Assembly: GCA_947631255.1 (NCBI GenBank)
Contig: CANRKT010000034.1
Span: 1 to 37,713, forward strand
DNA length: 37,713 nucleotides
DNA from: an uncultured Enterobacteriaceae bacterium
Lineage (GTDB): Bacteria > Pseudomonadota > Gammaproteobacteria > Enterobacterales > Enterobacteriaceae
Direction of reading: 5' to 3'
Part shown: positions 20,306-29,871 of the stretch, piece after piece
Numbering within the stretch: the stretch's first letter is position 1
How the letters are laid out: each line of letters opens with the position of its first letter
Notes under the pieces: model-generated
The model's input: only the letters and a program-made list of their open reading frames with translations
What the model was told of the DNA's origin: nothing
The model's database searches: none
Position numbers and translations under genes: made by a program

Positions 20306-21526
20306 TTATGCGTCAAGTTTACGCATGACCAGCGTGGCATTGGTGCCACCGAAACCAAAGCTGTTAGACATCACGGTTTTCAGTGCTGCATCGGTCGCTT
20401 TTGTTACGATCTTCAGACCGGCTGCCTGCTCGTCCAGCTCATCAATATTGATACTTGGCGCGATAAAGCCATGTTCCAGCATCAGCAAGCTGTAGATGGC
20501 TTCCTGAACACCTGCGGCACCCAGAGAGTGACCCGTCATGGCTTTGGTCGCTGACATAGAAGGTGAGGCATCGCCAAAGACTTCACGAATTGCACCCAGC
20601 TCTTTAACATCACCGACAGGAGTAGAAGTACCGTGGGTGTTGAGGTAGTCAATCGGGGTATCAACACCGTGCATTGCCATTTTCATGCAACGTACTGCGC
20701 CTTCGCCTGATGGAGCAACCATGTCAGCACCGTCAGAAGTCGCGCCGTAACCCACGATTTCTGCATAGATATGAGCACCACGAGCCAGAGCATGTTCCAG
20801 TTCTTCAACCACAACCATGCCGCCGCCGCCCGCGATAACGAAACCGTCACGGTTCGCATCATAAGTACGGGATGCTTTTTCTGGGGAGTCATTGTACTTG
20901 GTAGACAAGGCACCCATGGCATCAAACTCACAAGCCATTTCCCAGCACAGCTCTTCGCCGCCACCCGCAAAGACAATGTCTTGTTTACCCAGTTGAATCT
21001 GTTCAACCGCGTTACCAATACAGTGGGATGAAGTTGCGCAAGCAGAACTGATTGAATAGTTCACACCCTGGATTTTAAACGGCGTTGCCAGACAGGCTGA
21101 AACACCAGAACCCATCGCTTTAGTCACGACATACGGGCCTACCGCTTTCAGGCCACGAGGGCTACGCATTGCATCAGCACCAAAGACCTGGAAGCGCGGA
21201 GAACCACCGCCAGAACCGGCAATCAGGCCAACACGCGGGTTGTTCTGATACACCTCAGTGCTTAAACCTGCATCCTGAATGGCCTGCTCCATTGACAGGT
21301 AAGCATAGATAGATGCATCACTCATGAAACGCACAACTTTGCGATCAATGAGGCCGGTTGTGTCCAGTTTAACATTCCCCCATACATGGCTGCGCATGCC
21401 GGAGTCTTTCAACTCCTGAGAGAAGGTAATCCCCGAGCGCCCTTCACGCAAAGATGCCAGGACTTCCTGCTGGTTATTACCGATGCTGGATACTATGCCC
21501 AAGCCAGTAATCACTGCACGTTTCAT
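20306..21526 (-). CDS. fabB: 3-oxoacyl-[acyl-carrier-protein] synthase I
   Basis: Elongating condensing enzyme needed for unsaturated fatty acid synthesis: it extends cis-3-decenoyl-ACP. It has 406 residues, identical to the E. coli length. The catalytic triad is Cys163 (SSACATSS), His298 (NTHGT) and His333 (TGHSLGA), with Lys328 conserved. The gene is transcribed alone, with a terminator downstream and a FabR-like palindrome 51-68 bp upstream of its start. Repression by FabR in response to unsaturated acyl thioesters is expected from E. coli. Confidence 0.99.
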   Translation of the reverse strand: MKRAVITGLGIVSSIGNNQQEVLASLREGRSGITFSQELKDSGMRSHVWGNVKLDTTGLIDRKVVRFMSDASIYAYLSMEQAIQDAGLSTEVYQNNPRVGLIAGSGGGSPRFQVFGADAMRSPRGLKAVGPYVVTKAMGSGVSACLATPFKIQGVNYSISSACATSSHCIGNAVEQIQLGKQDIVFAGGGEELCWEMACEFDAMGALSTKYNDSPEKASRTYDANRDGFVIAGGGGMVVVEELEHALARGAHIYAEIVGYGATSDGADMVAPSGEGAVRCMKMAMHGVDTPIDYLNTHGTSTPVGDVKELGAIREVFGDASPSMSATKAMTGHSLGAAGVQEAIYSLLMLEHGFIAPSINIDELDEQAAGLKIVTKATDAALKTVMSNSFGFGGTNATLVMRKLDA

Positions 21527-21576
21527 TCAAATACCTCTTTCACTGCTTAAGTATGTAGGATTTCGATGTTCACAAT

Positions 21577-21594
21577 AGCGTACAGTTGTACGCC
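21577..21594. promoter_or_regulatory. FabR-like palindromic operator between fabB and mnmC
   Basis: AGCGTACAGTTGTACGCC is a near-perfect palindrome (one mismatched end pair). It resembles the FabR site known upstream of fabA and fabB in E. coli (AGCGTACA, two bases, then a TGT-CGCT half). It lies 51 bp upstream of the fabB ATG, suited to repression of fabB. It also lies in the leader of the divergent mnmC. Confidence 0.75.
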
Positions 21595-21687
21595 GAACAA
21601 GTCCGATCAGCCAGATTATTCAGAAATTTGCACCTCTTTACTTCGCTCGCTATCATCATTATTCCACCCGACAGACGAGTAACTTAC

Positions 21688-23718
21688 GTGAAACACGCCT
21701 CAATACAGCCCGCCAATCTTGGCTTCAATGAAGAAGGTACACCTGTATCTCGAGATTTTGATGACATCTATTTTTCTAACGATAGCGGGCTGGAGGAAAC
21801 ACGTTATGTCTTTCTTGGTGGCAATAAACTACCGGAACGTTTTACCAGCCATAACCGCTCCTTATTCGTCGTTGCAGAAAGTGGTTTTGGTACCGGACTG
21901 AATTTTCTGGCGTTATGGCAGGAATTTGATGAATTTTTCCACAAACATCCTGAAGAAACGCTAAAGAAGCTCCATTTCATCAGTTTTGAAAAATTTCCGC
22001 TGACGGTCGCTGACTTAACTCTGGCTCAGCAACACTGGCCGACTCTGGCTCCTTATGCGAGCGAGCTACAGCAGCAGTGGCCCGATGCTATCGCTGGTTG
22101 CCATCGGCTATTGCTGGCCCATGGCCGAGTGACGCTGGATTTGTGGCTGGGAGATATCAATGAACTGGGGCCACAGCTTGACGACTCACTAAATCAACAA
22201 GTTGATGCCTGGTTCCTCGATGGCTTTGCGCCAGCGAAAAACCCGGATATGTGGACCCAGGAACTGTTTCAGATGATGGCCCGCCTCGCCCGTCCTGGCT
22301 GCACCCTCGCCACTTTTACCGCAGCAGGTTTTGTCCGCCGTGGTTTACAGGAAGCCGGGTTTAGTATGGCCAAAAGCAAAGGCTTTGGCCCTAAGCGTTC
22401 CATGCTGGTGGGGGAGATGGCAGAATCTCTGCCACAAAGCTTACGTACTCCCTGGTATGCACGTTCAGGTAGCCAGCAGCGCGAAGTCGCCCTGATAGGC
22501 GGAGGCGTGGCCAGTGCCTTGCTGGCACTGGCGTTATTACGCCGGGGCTGGGAAGTGACACTATATTGTGCCGATGAGGCACCGGCTCTGGGGGCTTCAG
22601 GTAATCGTCAGGGCGCACTGTATCCATTATTAAGTGCTCATGATGCCGCCCTGACGCAGTTTTTCCCGGCAGCTTTTACCTTCGCCCGTCGCATTTACGA
22701 CAACCTGCCCGTCAGCTTTGATCATGACTGGTGTGGTGTTACACAGCTCGCCTGGGACGAAAAAAGTGCGCATAAAATAGCACAAATGCTCAGTCTCAAT
22801 TTACCGCCGTCCATTGCCTGTGAGGTTGATGCCCGGACCATCGCCGAGACCTGTGGTGTCACAACCGATTGTGATGGTATTACCTATCCCCAAGGCGGCT
22901 GGCTGCATCCTGCCCAGCTCACCGCCCGGACTCTGGAATTAGCCCAACAGCAGGGGCTTAAAGTATTCTATAACCATGATGTTATCGACCTGAAACAAAC
23001 AGAATCCGACTGGCAGTTAACCTTTGCCAGCCAGCACCCGCGTGCACATCAGGTGGTCGTGCTGGCCAACGGTTATAAAATTAACCATTTTTCGCAAACC
23101 CGGGAGTTACCAGTCTATGCGGTGGGAGGACAGGTCAGTCATATCCCGACGAATCCCACACTGGGTGCGTTACGCCAAGTACTGTGCTACGACGGGTATC
23201 TCACGCCAGTCAATCCTGAAAATCAGCATCACTGTATAGGTGCCAGCTATCATCGTGGACGGGAGGAAATGGCCTTTAATCAGGAAGATCAGCAGCATAA
23301 TCGTCAGCGCTTGATTGACTGTCTGCCGGATGCCGACTGGCCGAAAACGATTGACGTTTCCAGTAACCAGGCCCGGTGTGGCGTGCGCTGTGCCACCCGT
23401 GATCATCTGCCGATGGTCGGAAATGTTCCCGACTATGAGGCTATTCTGACCCAGTACGCGACACTCGCCCAGGCCCCTGATAATGCCGCCCCTGCTCCGG
23501 TCTATCCTAATCTGTTTATGCTCGCTGCTCTGGGTTCACGAGGATTATGTAGCGCGCCACTCAGTGCAGAGATTCTGGCCGCACAAATGAGTGAAGAACC
23601 CATCCCGATGGATGCCAGTACCCTGGAGGCACTCAATCCTAATCGCTTGTGGATAAGAAAATTACTGAAAGGGAAAGCGCTGGTCGCTACCCGGCATTAT
23701 TCGCCTTCGACGTTATAA
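21688..23718 (+). CDS. mnmC: Bifunctional tRNA 5-methylaminomethyl-2-thiouridine biosynthesis protein MnmC
   Basis: Finishes the mnm5 modification of wobble uridine 34: the C-terminal FAD oxidase removes carboxymethyl from cmnm5U, and the N-terminal SAM methyltransferase methylates the product. The SAM site is at about 62-74 ([13 protein letters not shown]) and the FAD dinucleotide fold at about 266-285 ([15 protein letters not shown]). I chose GTG 21688 ([13 protein letters not shown]), which matches the E. coli N-terminus and gives 676 residues (E. coli 668). The frame stays open upstream to 21586, but that part has no family similarity and overlaps the FabR-like site. It is divergent from fabB and convergent with yfcL. 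Confidence 0.97.
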   Translation: MKHASIQPANLGFNEEGTPVSRDFDDIYFSNDSGLEETRYVFLGGNKLPERFTSHNRSLFVVAESGFGTGLNFLALWQEFDEFFHKHPEETLKKLHFISFEKFPLTVADLTLAQQHWPTLAPYASELQQQWPDAIAGCHRLLLAHGRVTLDLWLGDINELGPQLDDSLNQQVDAWFLDGFAPAKNPDMWTQELFQMMARLARPGCTLATFTAAGFVRRGLQEAGFSMAKSKGFGPKRSMLVGEMAESLPQSLRTPWYARSGSQQREVALIGGGVASALLALALLRRGWEVTLYCADEAPALGASGNRQGALYPLLSAHDAALTQFFPAAFTFARRIYDNLPVSFDHDWCGVTQLAWDEKSAHKIAQMLSLNLPPSIACEVDARTIAETCGVTTDCDGITYPQGGWLHPAQLTARTLELAQQQGLKVFYNHDVIDLKQTESDWQLTFASQHPRAHQVVVLANGYKINHFSQTRELPVYAVGGQVSHIPTNPTLGALRQVLCYDGYLTPVNPENQHHCIGASYHRGREEMAFNQEDQQHNRQRLIDCLPDADWPKTIDVSSNQARCGVRCATRDHLPMVGNVPDYEAILTQYATLAQAPDNAAPAPVYPNLFMLAALGSRGLCSAPLSAEILAAQMSEEPIPMDASTLEALNPNRLWIRKLLKGKALVATRHYSPSTL

Positions 23719-23725
23719 CGAAGAA

Positions 23726-23752
23726 GCCCGTTTCCACTTAGCGGAAACGGGC
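23726..23752. terminator. Hairpin between convergent mnmC and yfcL
   Basis: A perfect 10-bp stem (GCCCGTTTCC at 23726-23735 with its complement at 23743-23752, 7-nt loop) sits between the two stop codons. The tail is only weakly T-rich on the - strand (TTCTTCG) and absent on the + strand. It probably acts as a shared terminator. Confidence 0.6.
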
Positions 23753-23758
23753 CTGATA

Positions 23759-24037
23759 TCATGAATCTTTAGCCTGGGTATAAAGCTTATCCCACATTTC
23801 AAGCACCAGAGTCTGGTCACGGGGGGAAAGTTCACCCGCTCTAATCGCCTTGTCCAGACTTTCGTTGACCTGACGATAAAGTGCTTCATGGGAGTGGTCT
23901 TCACCGAACTCCAGCTCTGAGACAGAAAGGGTCAGATGGCCGCGTAAATAACCACCAGCAAATAACTCATCATCACTGCCATGTTCAACCATACCGTCAA
24001 TGGACGCCAGAATATGTGACTCAAACTCCGCGAGCAT
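23759..24037 (-). CDS. yfcL: YfcL family protein
   Basis: Conserved enterobacterial protein of 92 residues with no known function; the length equals E. coli YfcL. It is acidic and helical, with conserved stretches [34 protein letters not shown] and GELSPRDQ. No signal peptide or membrane segment is seen. A strong ribosome site (AGAGGAAG) precedes the ATG. It lies 44 bp beyond epmC on the same strand and is likely the last gene of the prmB-aroC-mepA-yfcA-epmC-yfcL series. Confidence 0.93.
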   Translation of the reverse strand: MLAEFESHILASIDGMVEHGSDDELFAGGYLRGHLTLSVSELEFGEDHSHEALYRQVNESLDKAIRAGELSPRDQTLVLEMWDKLYTQAKDS

Positions 24038-24081
24038 GTTACTTCCTCTTTACCGTTTATTAGGAATAATTTAAATGAAAC

Positions 24082-24627
24082 TTAGAGATCTTCAGGCCAG
24101 GGAAACTGCTCTGCAGTCAACGGCGGAACATGATAATACTCTCTCAGAGCGCGGATCAGCCTGGCTGGCCGCTCAGGGATACCCTGTTCAAGATAGTGCA
24201 TCACCTGGCCATGTACCCTGCGCTGAAAAGCGATACGATCCGGCTCAACATCACCACTTAAGTTGTCACAACTGACATTAAAGGGAAAACCTGCAGCTAC
24301 GCAAAGCAACCACTCCAGTGCCTGAGGCTTAACTTCTACATCTTCAAACTGGCTTTGCGTCTGGGCATCTCGCCCGTCCGGACAATACCAGTAACCAAAA
24401 TCGACTAATTTGCGCCGCTCTTTACCCGCAATACACCAGTGCGATATCTCGTGCATGCCGCTGGCATAATAGCCGTGGGCAAAAACAATGCGGTTAAAAG
24501 GATGTTCATCATCTGCAGGCAGATAGATAGGTTCATCATCACCTTTAATCAACCGGGTATTAAACTCATCCAGGAAACAACGATCGAATATTTCGATCAG
24601 TTCCTGATAATGATGGCTGTTATTCAT
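24082..24627 (-). CDS. epmC: Elongation factor P hydroxylase
   Basis: Hydroxylates the beta-lysylated lysine of elongation factor P, the last step after EpmA and EpmB. The 181-residue protein carries an HExxH-type motif (MHEISHW) and the conserved DFGYWYCPDGRDAQTQSQFEDVEVKP block of the YfcM family. I chose ATG 24627 (MNNSHHYQELIEIF), which matches the E. coli N-terminus; an upstream in-frame start would overlap the end of yfcA. It sits 14 bp after yfcA and before yfcL, as in E. coli. Confidence 0.96.
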   Translation of the reverse strand: MNNSHHYQELIEIFDRCFLDEFNTRLIKGDDEPIYLPADDEHPFNRIVFAHGYYASGMHEISHWCIAGKERRKLVDFGYWYCPDGRDAQTQSQFEDVEVKPQALEWLLCVAAGFPFNVSCDNLSGDVEPDRIAFQRRVHGQVMHYLEQGIPERPARLIRALREYYHVPPLTAEQFPWPEDL

Positions 24628-24641
24628 AATCTTTTTTCCAC

Positions 24642-25439
24642 TCAGGACAGACCTAACCAACGAAGAATATCGGCCCCATGGCTGTCATAGAGTAGTTTCA
24701 TACTCATGATTGCCGAGACGATAACGAGCATCGGTCGGATCAATTGCTGTCCTTTACTCAGTACCAGACGCGATCCTAGACGCGCGCCAATAATTTGTCC
24801 AAAAAGCATCACCAGTCCCATGCCCCAGATGACTTTACCGCTAATAATAAATAGCAATAAGCCACCGATATTTGAGGTGGCATTCAACACTTTGGCATGC
24901 GCCGTTGACTTCGCAAGGTTAAAACCACACAGCGTCACAAACGCAAGGGTATAGAAAGAACCCGCCCCCGGACCAAAGAAACCATCATAAAAACCGACGC
25001 AGCCGCCAGCAACCAGCGCAAACGGCAGACCATGAAGACGGCGATGTCGGTCTTCTTCCCCAAGCTTCGGCATCAGTAAGAAGTAAAGGCCAATACCAAT
25101 CACCAGCACCGGCAAAATCTGGCGCAGAATATCAGACTCAATGTGTTGTACTAATAAAGCACCACTGACTGAGCCAATAAAGGTCATCAGGATATTGAGT
25201 TTCTGATCGGCAAGACTGACGGTTTTACGACGAAGAAAATAGAGAGAAGAAGAGATGGATCCCCCACAAGCCTGGAGTTTGTTGGTCGCCAGAGCCTCGG
25301 CGGGTGACATACCCGCAGCAAGCAATGCAGGAACGGTAAGTAACCCACCACCCCCAGCCAGCGCATCAATAAACCCAGCCAGCATGGCGATCGTAAACAG
25401 CACGCCCAGCATTGTAGGGGAAACAAGAAACCATTCCAT
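24642..25439 (-). CDS. yfcA: YfcA, TSUP (TauE/SafE) family membrane transporter
   Basis: Inner-membrane protein of 265 residues with about eight hydrophobic segments, in the sulfite exporter TauE/SafE (TSUP) family. The N-terminal GFIDALAGGGGLLTVPALL motif and the internal repeat-like GFYDGFFGPGAGSFYTLAFV show the two-half architecture of the family. The substrate of YfcA is not established. It lies 11 bp after mepA and 14 bp before epmC, suggesting one transcript. Confidence 0.94.
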   Translation of the reverse strand: MEWFLVSPTMLGVLFTIAMLAGFIDALAGGGGLLTVPALLAAGMSPAEALATNKLQACGGSISSSLYFLRRKTVSLADQKLNILMTFIGSVSGALLVQHIESDILRQILPVLVIGIGLYFLLMPKLGEEDRHRRLHGLPFALVAGGCVGFYDGFFGPGAGSFYTLAFVTLCGFNLAKSTAHAKVLNATSNIGGLLLFIISGKVIWGMGLVMLFGQIIGARLGSRLVLSKGQQLIRPMLVIVSAIMSMKLLYDSHGADILRWLGLS

Positions 25440-25450
25440 TAATTTATCCG

Positions 25451-26275
25451 TTATAAAACGTGCTCATCCAGTAAGACCTGACAGGAAGCCGGTAAAGGGG
25501 GCGGCGTGTTCGGTTTAGAAGATGAACTCCCCGGAGCAGGTGGCGCAAACCAGCTTTGTAACTCAGCCCCGCAGCCATCGCCTGCTGGCGGTTCTGCCTG
25601 CTCCAGGCACTCAAAGCTGTTTTCCGGACAACGTAAACGGACATGCATATGGGCACGATGAGCAAACCACGGACGCACTTTATGTAACCAGTCACGGTCA
25701 GCCCCCGCATCCAGACAAAGCTGTTGCTTGATAGCTGGATTAACAAAAATTCGCGTCACGTCAGGGTCTTTAGCTGCCAGTTTGATCAGTTTATCGATTT
25801 CAGGCTTCCACAGAGCAGGGATGACACGCTTACCATTGACAGCGACTAAATCAATCGCCTGAGGGCGCAGTAGCTGAGCAGAGGTCCAGCGTTTTTTCGG
25901 CAACTGTAAAAAAATATCAACATCCAGCCCGGTCTGATGACTGGCATGCCCGGAGTTAAAACGGCCTCCGGCCGGCATTCCCAGATCCCCCACCAGCAAG
26001 GTTCCGCCTGTTTGCTGGCTGACCTGCTGACTGAGTCGCTGAATAAATGCCACTAAATCCGGATGACCAAAGTAACGACGCTGATCGGGACGCATCACCT
26101 GATAGTGAGCATCCTCAAGAGGCAGGCTATGAGCCCCGACGATACAGCCATTCGAAAAGCCACCAATTGACTGAGCACTGCCGTTTATCGGATGTTCAAT
26201 CTTCTGCCATGGCGTTGCCGCCATGGCGTGAACACAGGCAGTCAGCGCCAGTAACCCGGTCAGGATTTTATTCAT
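25451..26275 (-). CDS. mepA: Penicillin-insensitive murein endopeptidase
   Basis: Periplasmic zinc metallopeptidase (LAS family, M74) that cuts D-Ala-mDAP cross-links of peptidoglycan. A signal peptide is visible ([19 protein letters not shown]), with probable cleavage after residue 19. Zinc ligands match E. coli: His113 and Asp120 in [14 protein letters not shown], and His211 in [10 protein letters not shown]. The 274 residues match E. coli MepA. The C-terminus carries a Ser/Pro-rich patch (about 243-263). The start overlaps the aroC 3' end by 8 bp, indicating coupling. Confidence 0.97.
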   Translation of the reverse strand: MNKILTGLLALTACVHAMAATPWQKIEHPINGSAQSIGGFSNGCIVGAHSLPLEDAHYQVMRPDQRRYFGHPDLVAFIQRLSQQVSQQTGGTLLVGDLGMPAGGRFNSGHASHQTGLDVDIFLQLPKKRWTSAQLLRPQAIDLVAVNGKRVIPALWKPEIDKLIKLAAKDPDVTRIFVNPAIKQQLCLDAGADRDWLHKVRPWFAHRAHMHVRLRCPENSFECLEQAEPPAGDGCGAELQSWFAPPAPGSSSSKPNTPPPLPASCQVLLDEHVL

Positions 26276-27365
26276 CCCCTCTCCAGCGTGGGAGTGTGCA
26301 ATTAACCTCTGCGTTCTGCGCTCGCTGGCGCAATAAATGATCCATCAGTACGATAGCTAACATCGCTTCTGCAATCGGCACTGCACGAATACCGACACAA
26401 GGATCATGACGGCCACGAGTGATCATCTCTATCTCTTCACCCTGGCGGTTAATGGTTTTGCCCGGTACAGTGATACTGGAAGTCGGTTTGAGTGCCATAT
26501 GGGCAACAATTTGCTGTCCACTGCTGATCCCACCGAGAATACCGCCCGCATGATTACTCTGGAAGCCTTGCTGGGTTATCTCATCACGGTTCTGGCTACC
26601 CCGTAAGTTAATCGCTCCAAAACCTTCACCAATTTCAACGCCTTTTACTGCGTTGATGCTCATTAGGGCATGAGCGATATCAGCATCCAGACGATCAAAG
26701 ACCGGCTCACCCAGTCCCGGCGGGACATTGTCAGCCACGACAGTGATTTTTGCGCCGATCGAGTCGCCTTCTTTTTTCAACTCACGGATCAGTTCATCAA
26801 GAACAGTAATTTTGTCCGGATCCGGGCAGAAGAACGGGTTACTTTCTACCTGGCTCCAGTCTTTAATCTCTAAAGGAATATCGCCCATTTGCGTCATACA
26901 ACCGCGAATAACAATACCAAACTGCTGCTCGAGATATTTTTTGGCAATCGCCCCGGCAGCCACACGCATCGCGGTTTCACGAGCGGAAGAACGGCCACCG
27001 CCACGATAGTCACGGACACCGTATTTCTGCTCGTAGGTGTAATCCGCATGACCCGGACGGAAAACATCTTTGATAGCACTGTAATCCTGCGAACGCTGAT
27101 CGGTATTTTCAATCAGTAATCCAATACTGGTACCGGTGGTGACACCTTCAAATACACCAGAGAGGATCTTCACCTGATCGGGTTCACGGCGTTGTGTGGT
27201 ATAGCGAGAAGTTCCCGGGCGACGACGATCGAGATCGTGTTGCAAGTCTGCTTCGGTCAGGCTGATGCCCGGCGGTACGCCGTCAACAATACACCCCAGT
27301 GCGATGCCGTGAGATTCCCCAAATGTCGTTACACGAAAAACCTGTCCAATACTATTACCAGCCAT
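26268..27365 (-). CDS. aroC: Chorismate synthase
   Basis: Last step of the shikimate pathway: converts EPSP to chorismate using reduced FMN. ATG 27365 ([20 protein letters not shown]) is chosen because it matches E. coli and follows a GGAG ribosome site by 5 nt; a GTG one codon upstream is in frame. It has 365 residues. Signature blocks are intact: [35 protein letters not shown] and the [20 protein letters not shown]-terminal motif. An 83-bp gap with a C/A-rich leader separates it from prmB. Confidence 0.98.
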   Translation of the reverse strand: MAGNSIGQVFRVTTFGESHGIALGCIVDGVPPGISLTEADLQHDLDRRRPGTSRYTTQRREPDQVKILSGVFEGVTTGTSIGLLIENTDQRSQDYSAIKDVFRPGHADYTYEQKYGVRDYRGGGRSSARETAMRVAAGAIAKKYLEQQFGIVIRGCMTQMGDIPLEIKDWSQVESNPFFCPDPDKITVLDELIRELKKEGDSIGAKITVVADNVPPGLGEPVFDRLDADIAHALMSINAVKGVEIGEGFGAINLRGSQNRDEITQQGFQSNHAGGILGGISSGQQIVAHMALKPTSSITVPGKTINRQGEEIEMITRGRHDPCVGIRAVPIAEAMLAIVLMDHLLRQRAQNAEVNCTLPRWRGDE

Positions 27366-27381
27366 CACGGCTCCTTACCGT

Positions 27382-27410
27382 TATCGTCGTCGTTGTTGTT
27401 GTTGTTGTCT
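27382..27410. repeat. Triplet repeat tract in the aroC leader
   Basis: The + strand reads GTC GTC, then GTT five times, then GTC, so the - strand mRNA leader of aroC has an (AAC)-rich, nearly unstructured tract about 20-45 nt before its start codon. It is too short and impure to be clearly phase-variable. Confidence 0.7.
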
Positions 27411-27448
27411 GTTTTATTAATTATTGTTGTCCGCTGTGTGATAACGGA

Positions 27449-28381
27449 TTAATCCTGATAGCGCCCGAAATAGGTCCGCGCAGCTAACAGTTGTGACTTG
27501 GTAAGCATAAAGACACCATCGCCACCCTGGTCAAACTCAAGCCAGGTAAACGGCACGTCCGGGTACTGTTCAATCAGATGTACCATGCTATTACCGACTT
27601 CACAAATCAGTATGCCATCATCGGCGAGATAATCAGGCGCACTGCCCAGAATGCGGCGTGCCAGCTCCAGACCATCACTGCCAGCAGCCAGACCCAGCTC
27701 CGGTTCAAAATGATATTCACCCGGCAAGTCAGACATATCTTCCGCATCAACATAAGGAGGATTGGTGACAATAATATCGTACTGAACCTTTGGCAGAGTG
27801 CGGAATAAGTCAGAACGCATTGGCGTGACGTTATTTTCTAAGCCATGTTCAGCAATGTTGTGCTCAGTGACGGCCAGGGCATCAACCGAAATGTCCACGA
27901 CATCGACATCCGCTTCCGGGAAGGCATAAGCACAGGCGATACCAATACAGCCACTTCCAGTACACATATCCAGAATATGACGTGGTTGATGACTGATAAG
28001 ACCGGCAAAGTGATTGTTAATCAACTCACCTATCGGTGAACGTGGCACCAGCACACGCTCATCAACGTAAAATTCATGGCCGCAGAACCAAGCTTTGTTG
28101 GTCAAGTAAGCAACGGGAATACGTTCATTCACCCGACGAATAACACGCTCAATAATCAAATGGCGTTCGCTTGAAGTCAGCCGTGCAGTGCGCATATCTT
28201 CTGGAATATCGAGCGGGAGATAGAGACTTGGCAGGACCAGTTGAACAGCTTCATCCCACGGATTGTCGGTGCCGTGACCATACCAAATGTTGGCAGCACT
28301 GAAGCGGCTCACCGACCAACGTAACATATCCTGAATGGTATGCAGTTCATTCACTGCCTCATCGACAAAAATTTTATCCAT
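27449..28381 (-). CDS. prmB: Ribosomal protein uL3 N5-glutamine methyltransferase
   Basis: SAM-dependent methyltransferase that methylates Gln150 of ribosomal protein L3. I chose ATG 28381 ([13 protein letters not shown]), giving 310 residues as in E. coli, preceded by GGAGGG. The frame is open to 28462, but the extra part lacks family similarity. The SAM loop [12 protein letters not shown] is at about 137-148, and the glutamine-methyltransferase motif NPPY at 207-210. It is divergent from smrB and upstream of aroC. Confidence 0.97.
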   Translation of the reverse strand: MDKIFVDEAVNELHTIQDMLRWSVSRFSAANIWYGHGTDNPWDEAVQLVLPSLYLPLDIPEDMRTARLTSSERHLIIERVIRRVNERIPVAYLTNKAWFCGHEFYVDERVLVPRSPIGELINNHFAGLISHQPRHILDMCTGSGCIGIACAYAFPEADVDVVDISVDALAVTEHNIAEHGLENNVTPMRSDLFRTLPKVQYDIIVTNPPYVDAEDMSDLPGEYHFEPELGLAAGSDGLELARRILGSAPDYLADDGILICEVGNSMVHLIEQYPDVPFTWLEFDQGGDGVFMLTKSQLLAARTYFGRYQD

Positions 28382-28555
28382 GTTGCCCTCCGCAGGCGAC
28401 TCATGCTTGTTCAATAATAAGCAGCTAGTTTGCCATGAAGACCGGGACAAATCAGCATTCATAATGCGATGTCCTGCCTGGAATATATCGTTTTCTTTCT
28501 TGCAAGGCTGGAAAACGGGTAAACTGAAGGTAAAACGAATGCGAGAAGAGAAAAT

Positions 28556-29107
28556 ATGAAAAAGTCCTCACCGCTCAGTTCAGAAGATGAATCCCTGTTT
28601 CGGGGCCTGATGAGTGATACGAAAAAGCTAGTCCAAGATACGATTGTTCATCGTACGGTACGTAAAAAAGTGACCGAAGTACCGGTAAAACGTCTGCTCC
28701 AGGAGCAAGTCGATGCCAGCCACTACTTTTCGGACGAGTTTCAGCCTCGGCTCGCCTCCGAAGGCCCGACGCGCTATGTCCGAGATGATGTCAGCCACTT
28801 TGAGTTAAAAAAAATCCGCCGCGGTGATTACTCCCCGGACTTATTCCTTGACTTACATGGCCTCACTCAGCAACAGGCAAAACAGGAGCTGGGCGCATTA
28901 ATTGCTGCCTGTCGCCGTGAACATGTGTTTTGTGCTTGTGTAATGCATGGGCATGGGAAACATATTCTGAAGCAACAAACACCACTCTGGCTGGCTCAGC
29001 ACCCCCATGTAATGGCTTTCCATCAGGCCCCTAAGACCTATGGCGGCGATGCAGCCCTACTGGTGCTGGTTGAAGTGGAAGAGTGGCAACCACCTGAACT
29101 GATTTAA
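28556..29107 (+). CDS. smrB: SmrB, Smr-domain endonuclease for collided ribosomes
   Basis: In E. coli SmrB binds the interface of collided ribosomes and cuts the mRNA, starting rescue by tmRNA. It has 183 residues, the E. coli length. The N-terminal half carries a basic, extended region ([20 protein letters not shown]). The C-terminal Smr domain begins near residue 90 with the DLHG motif (99-102) and the HGHGK motif (131-135). It is monocistronic, divergent from prmB, and ends at a good terminator. Confidence 0.97.
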   Translation: MKKSSPLSSEDESLFRGLMSDTKKLVQDTIVHRTVRKKVTEVPVKRLLQEQVDASHYFSDEFQPRLASEGPTRYVRDDVSHFELKKIRRGDYSPDLFLDLHGLTQQQAKQELGALIAACRREHVFCACVMHGHGKHILKQQTPLWLAQHPHVMAFHQAPKTYGGDAALLVLVEVEEWQPPELI

Positions 29108-29128
29108 TGCCCCTGAAGCAATAACGAC

Positions 29129-29152
29129 AAAAGTCGCCGAGGCGACTTTTTT
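29129..29152 (+). terminator. Intrinsic terminator of smrB
   Basis: A 9-bp stem (AAAAGTCGC at 29129-29137 with GCGACTTTT at 29142-29150, loop CGAG) is followed by TT, making six T after GCGAC. It lies 22 bp beyond the smrB stop and could also act for sixA from the other side (four T on the - strand). Confidence 0.88.
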
Positions 29153-29193
29153 ACTCACAGAGAGGAAAAGCGTTGTTTTTCCTTACAGCCTCA

Positions 29194-29682
29194 TCAGACT
29201 GTTTTTTCTGTTTTAAACTGACAGGGGCTTTTTTGCCAGTTGAGTACGCCCTTCCCGCTCTGCGCATCAAGCGTTATGCTGGCTATTCCGGAAGTGGAGA
29301 ACATTGGCGGAAATTCTTGCGGGCATAATGCCGATACCAGATAACCAACCAGAGGCAAATGCGAGATAACCAGCACTGATGATACACCTTCAGTGGCGAG
29401 CATATTCAGATAGTCTGCAACGCTATCGGCGTCTCCCCCGGGCGTCAGCTCTGGTAGGATATCCGTACGACCAGCAAACGATAATTCTTCACCGACGACA
29501 GCTAAAGTTTGTTCTGCGCGCAAATAAGGGCTGACCAGAACCCTCTCAATACTTATTGCCTGACCTTTCAGCCAGGCTGCCATCAGCCGTGATTCATCAC
29601 AGCCGCACTCCGTCAGAGGACGTACTGAGTCACTTGCAGCATTCAGGGCTGCATCACCGTGACGCATAATAAACACTTGCAT
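29194..29682 (-). CDS. sixA: Phosphohistidine phosphatase SixA
   Basis: Small histidine phosphatase that removes phosphate from phosphohistidine, described for the ArcB HPt domain and the nitrogen PTS protein NPr. It has 162 residues. The RHG motif with nucleophile His8 is visible (IMRHGDAA), with Arg55 (SPYLRAEQT) and the second His108 (VISHLPLVGYL). It is followed downstream by convergent smrB; fadJ lies upstream on the same strand after 189 bp without clear motifs. Confidence 0.97.
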   Translation of the reverse strand: MQVFIMRHGDAALNAASDSVRPLTECGCDESRLMAAWLKGQAISIERVLVSPYLRAEQTLAVVGEELSFAGRTDILPELTPGGDADSVADYLNMLATEGVSSVLVISHLPLVGYLVSALCPQEFPPMFSTSGIASITLDAQSGKGVLNWQKSPCQFKTEKTV

Positions 29683-29871
29683 ATTGCACCGTTTTTGTTA
29701 GCCAAAGACACCTGAAATCCCATGCAAAGGCAAAGGATTTGGCAGCCCGGCATTGTGCCTTATTCATACATTGAATGAAACGCTGTTCTTTACCTTAATG
29801 CTGTGAACCCAGTCAATTTTTGTTGATAAAATAACCGCCAATCACGTCAATTTATGGCATTTGAGCGATTT

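Noticed and set aside
21586-21687. Longer mnmC start, adding 34 residues
   Set aside because: The extension has no resemblance to MnmC and covers the FabR-like site; GTG 21688 matches the E. coli N-terminus.
24628-24660. Longer epmC start
   Set aside because: It would overlap yfcA; MNNSHHYQELIEIF at 24627 matches the family start.
28382-28462. Longer prmB start, adding 27 residues
   Set aside because: The added part lacks family similarity, and ATG 28381 has a strong ribosome site and the E. coli N-terminus.
29683-29871. Possible small gene or RNA between sixA and fadJ
   Set aside because: No ribosome site with a credible frame, no stable hairpin with a U-tract and no recognised RNA motif were seen.
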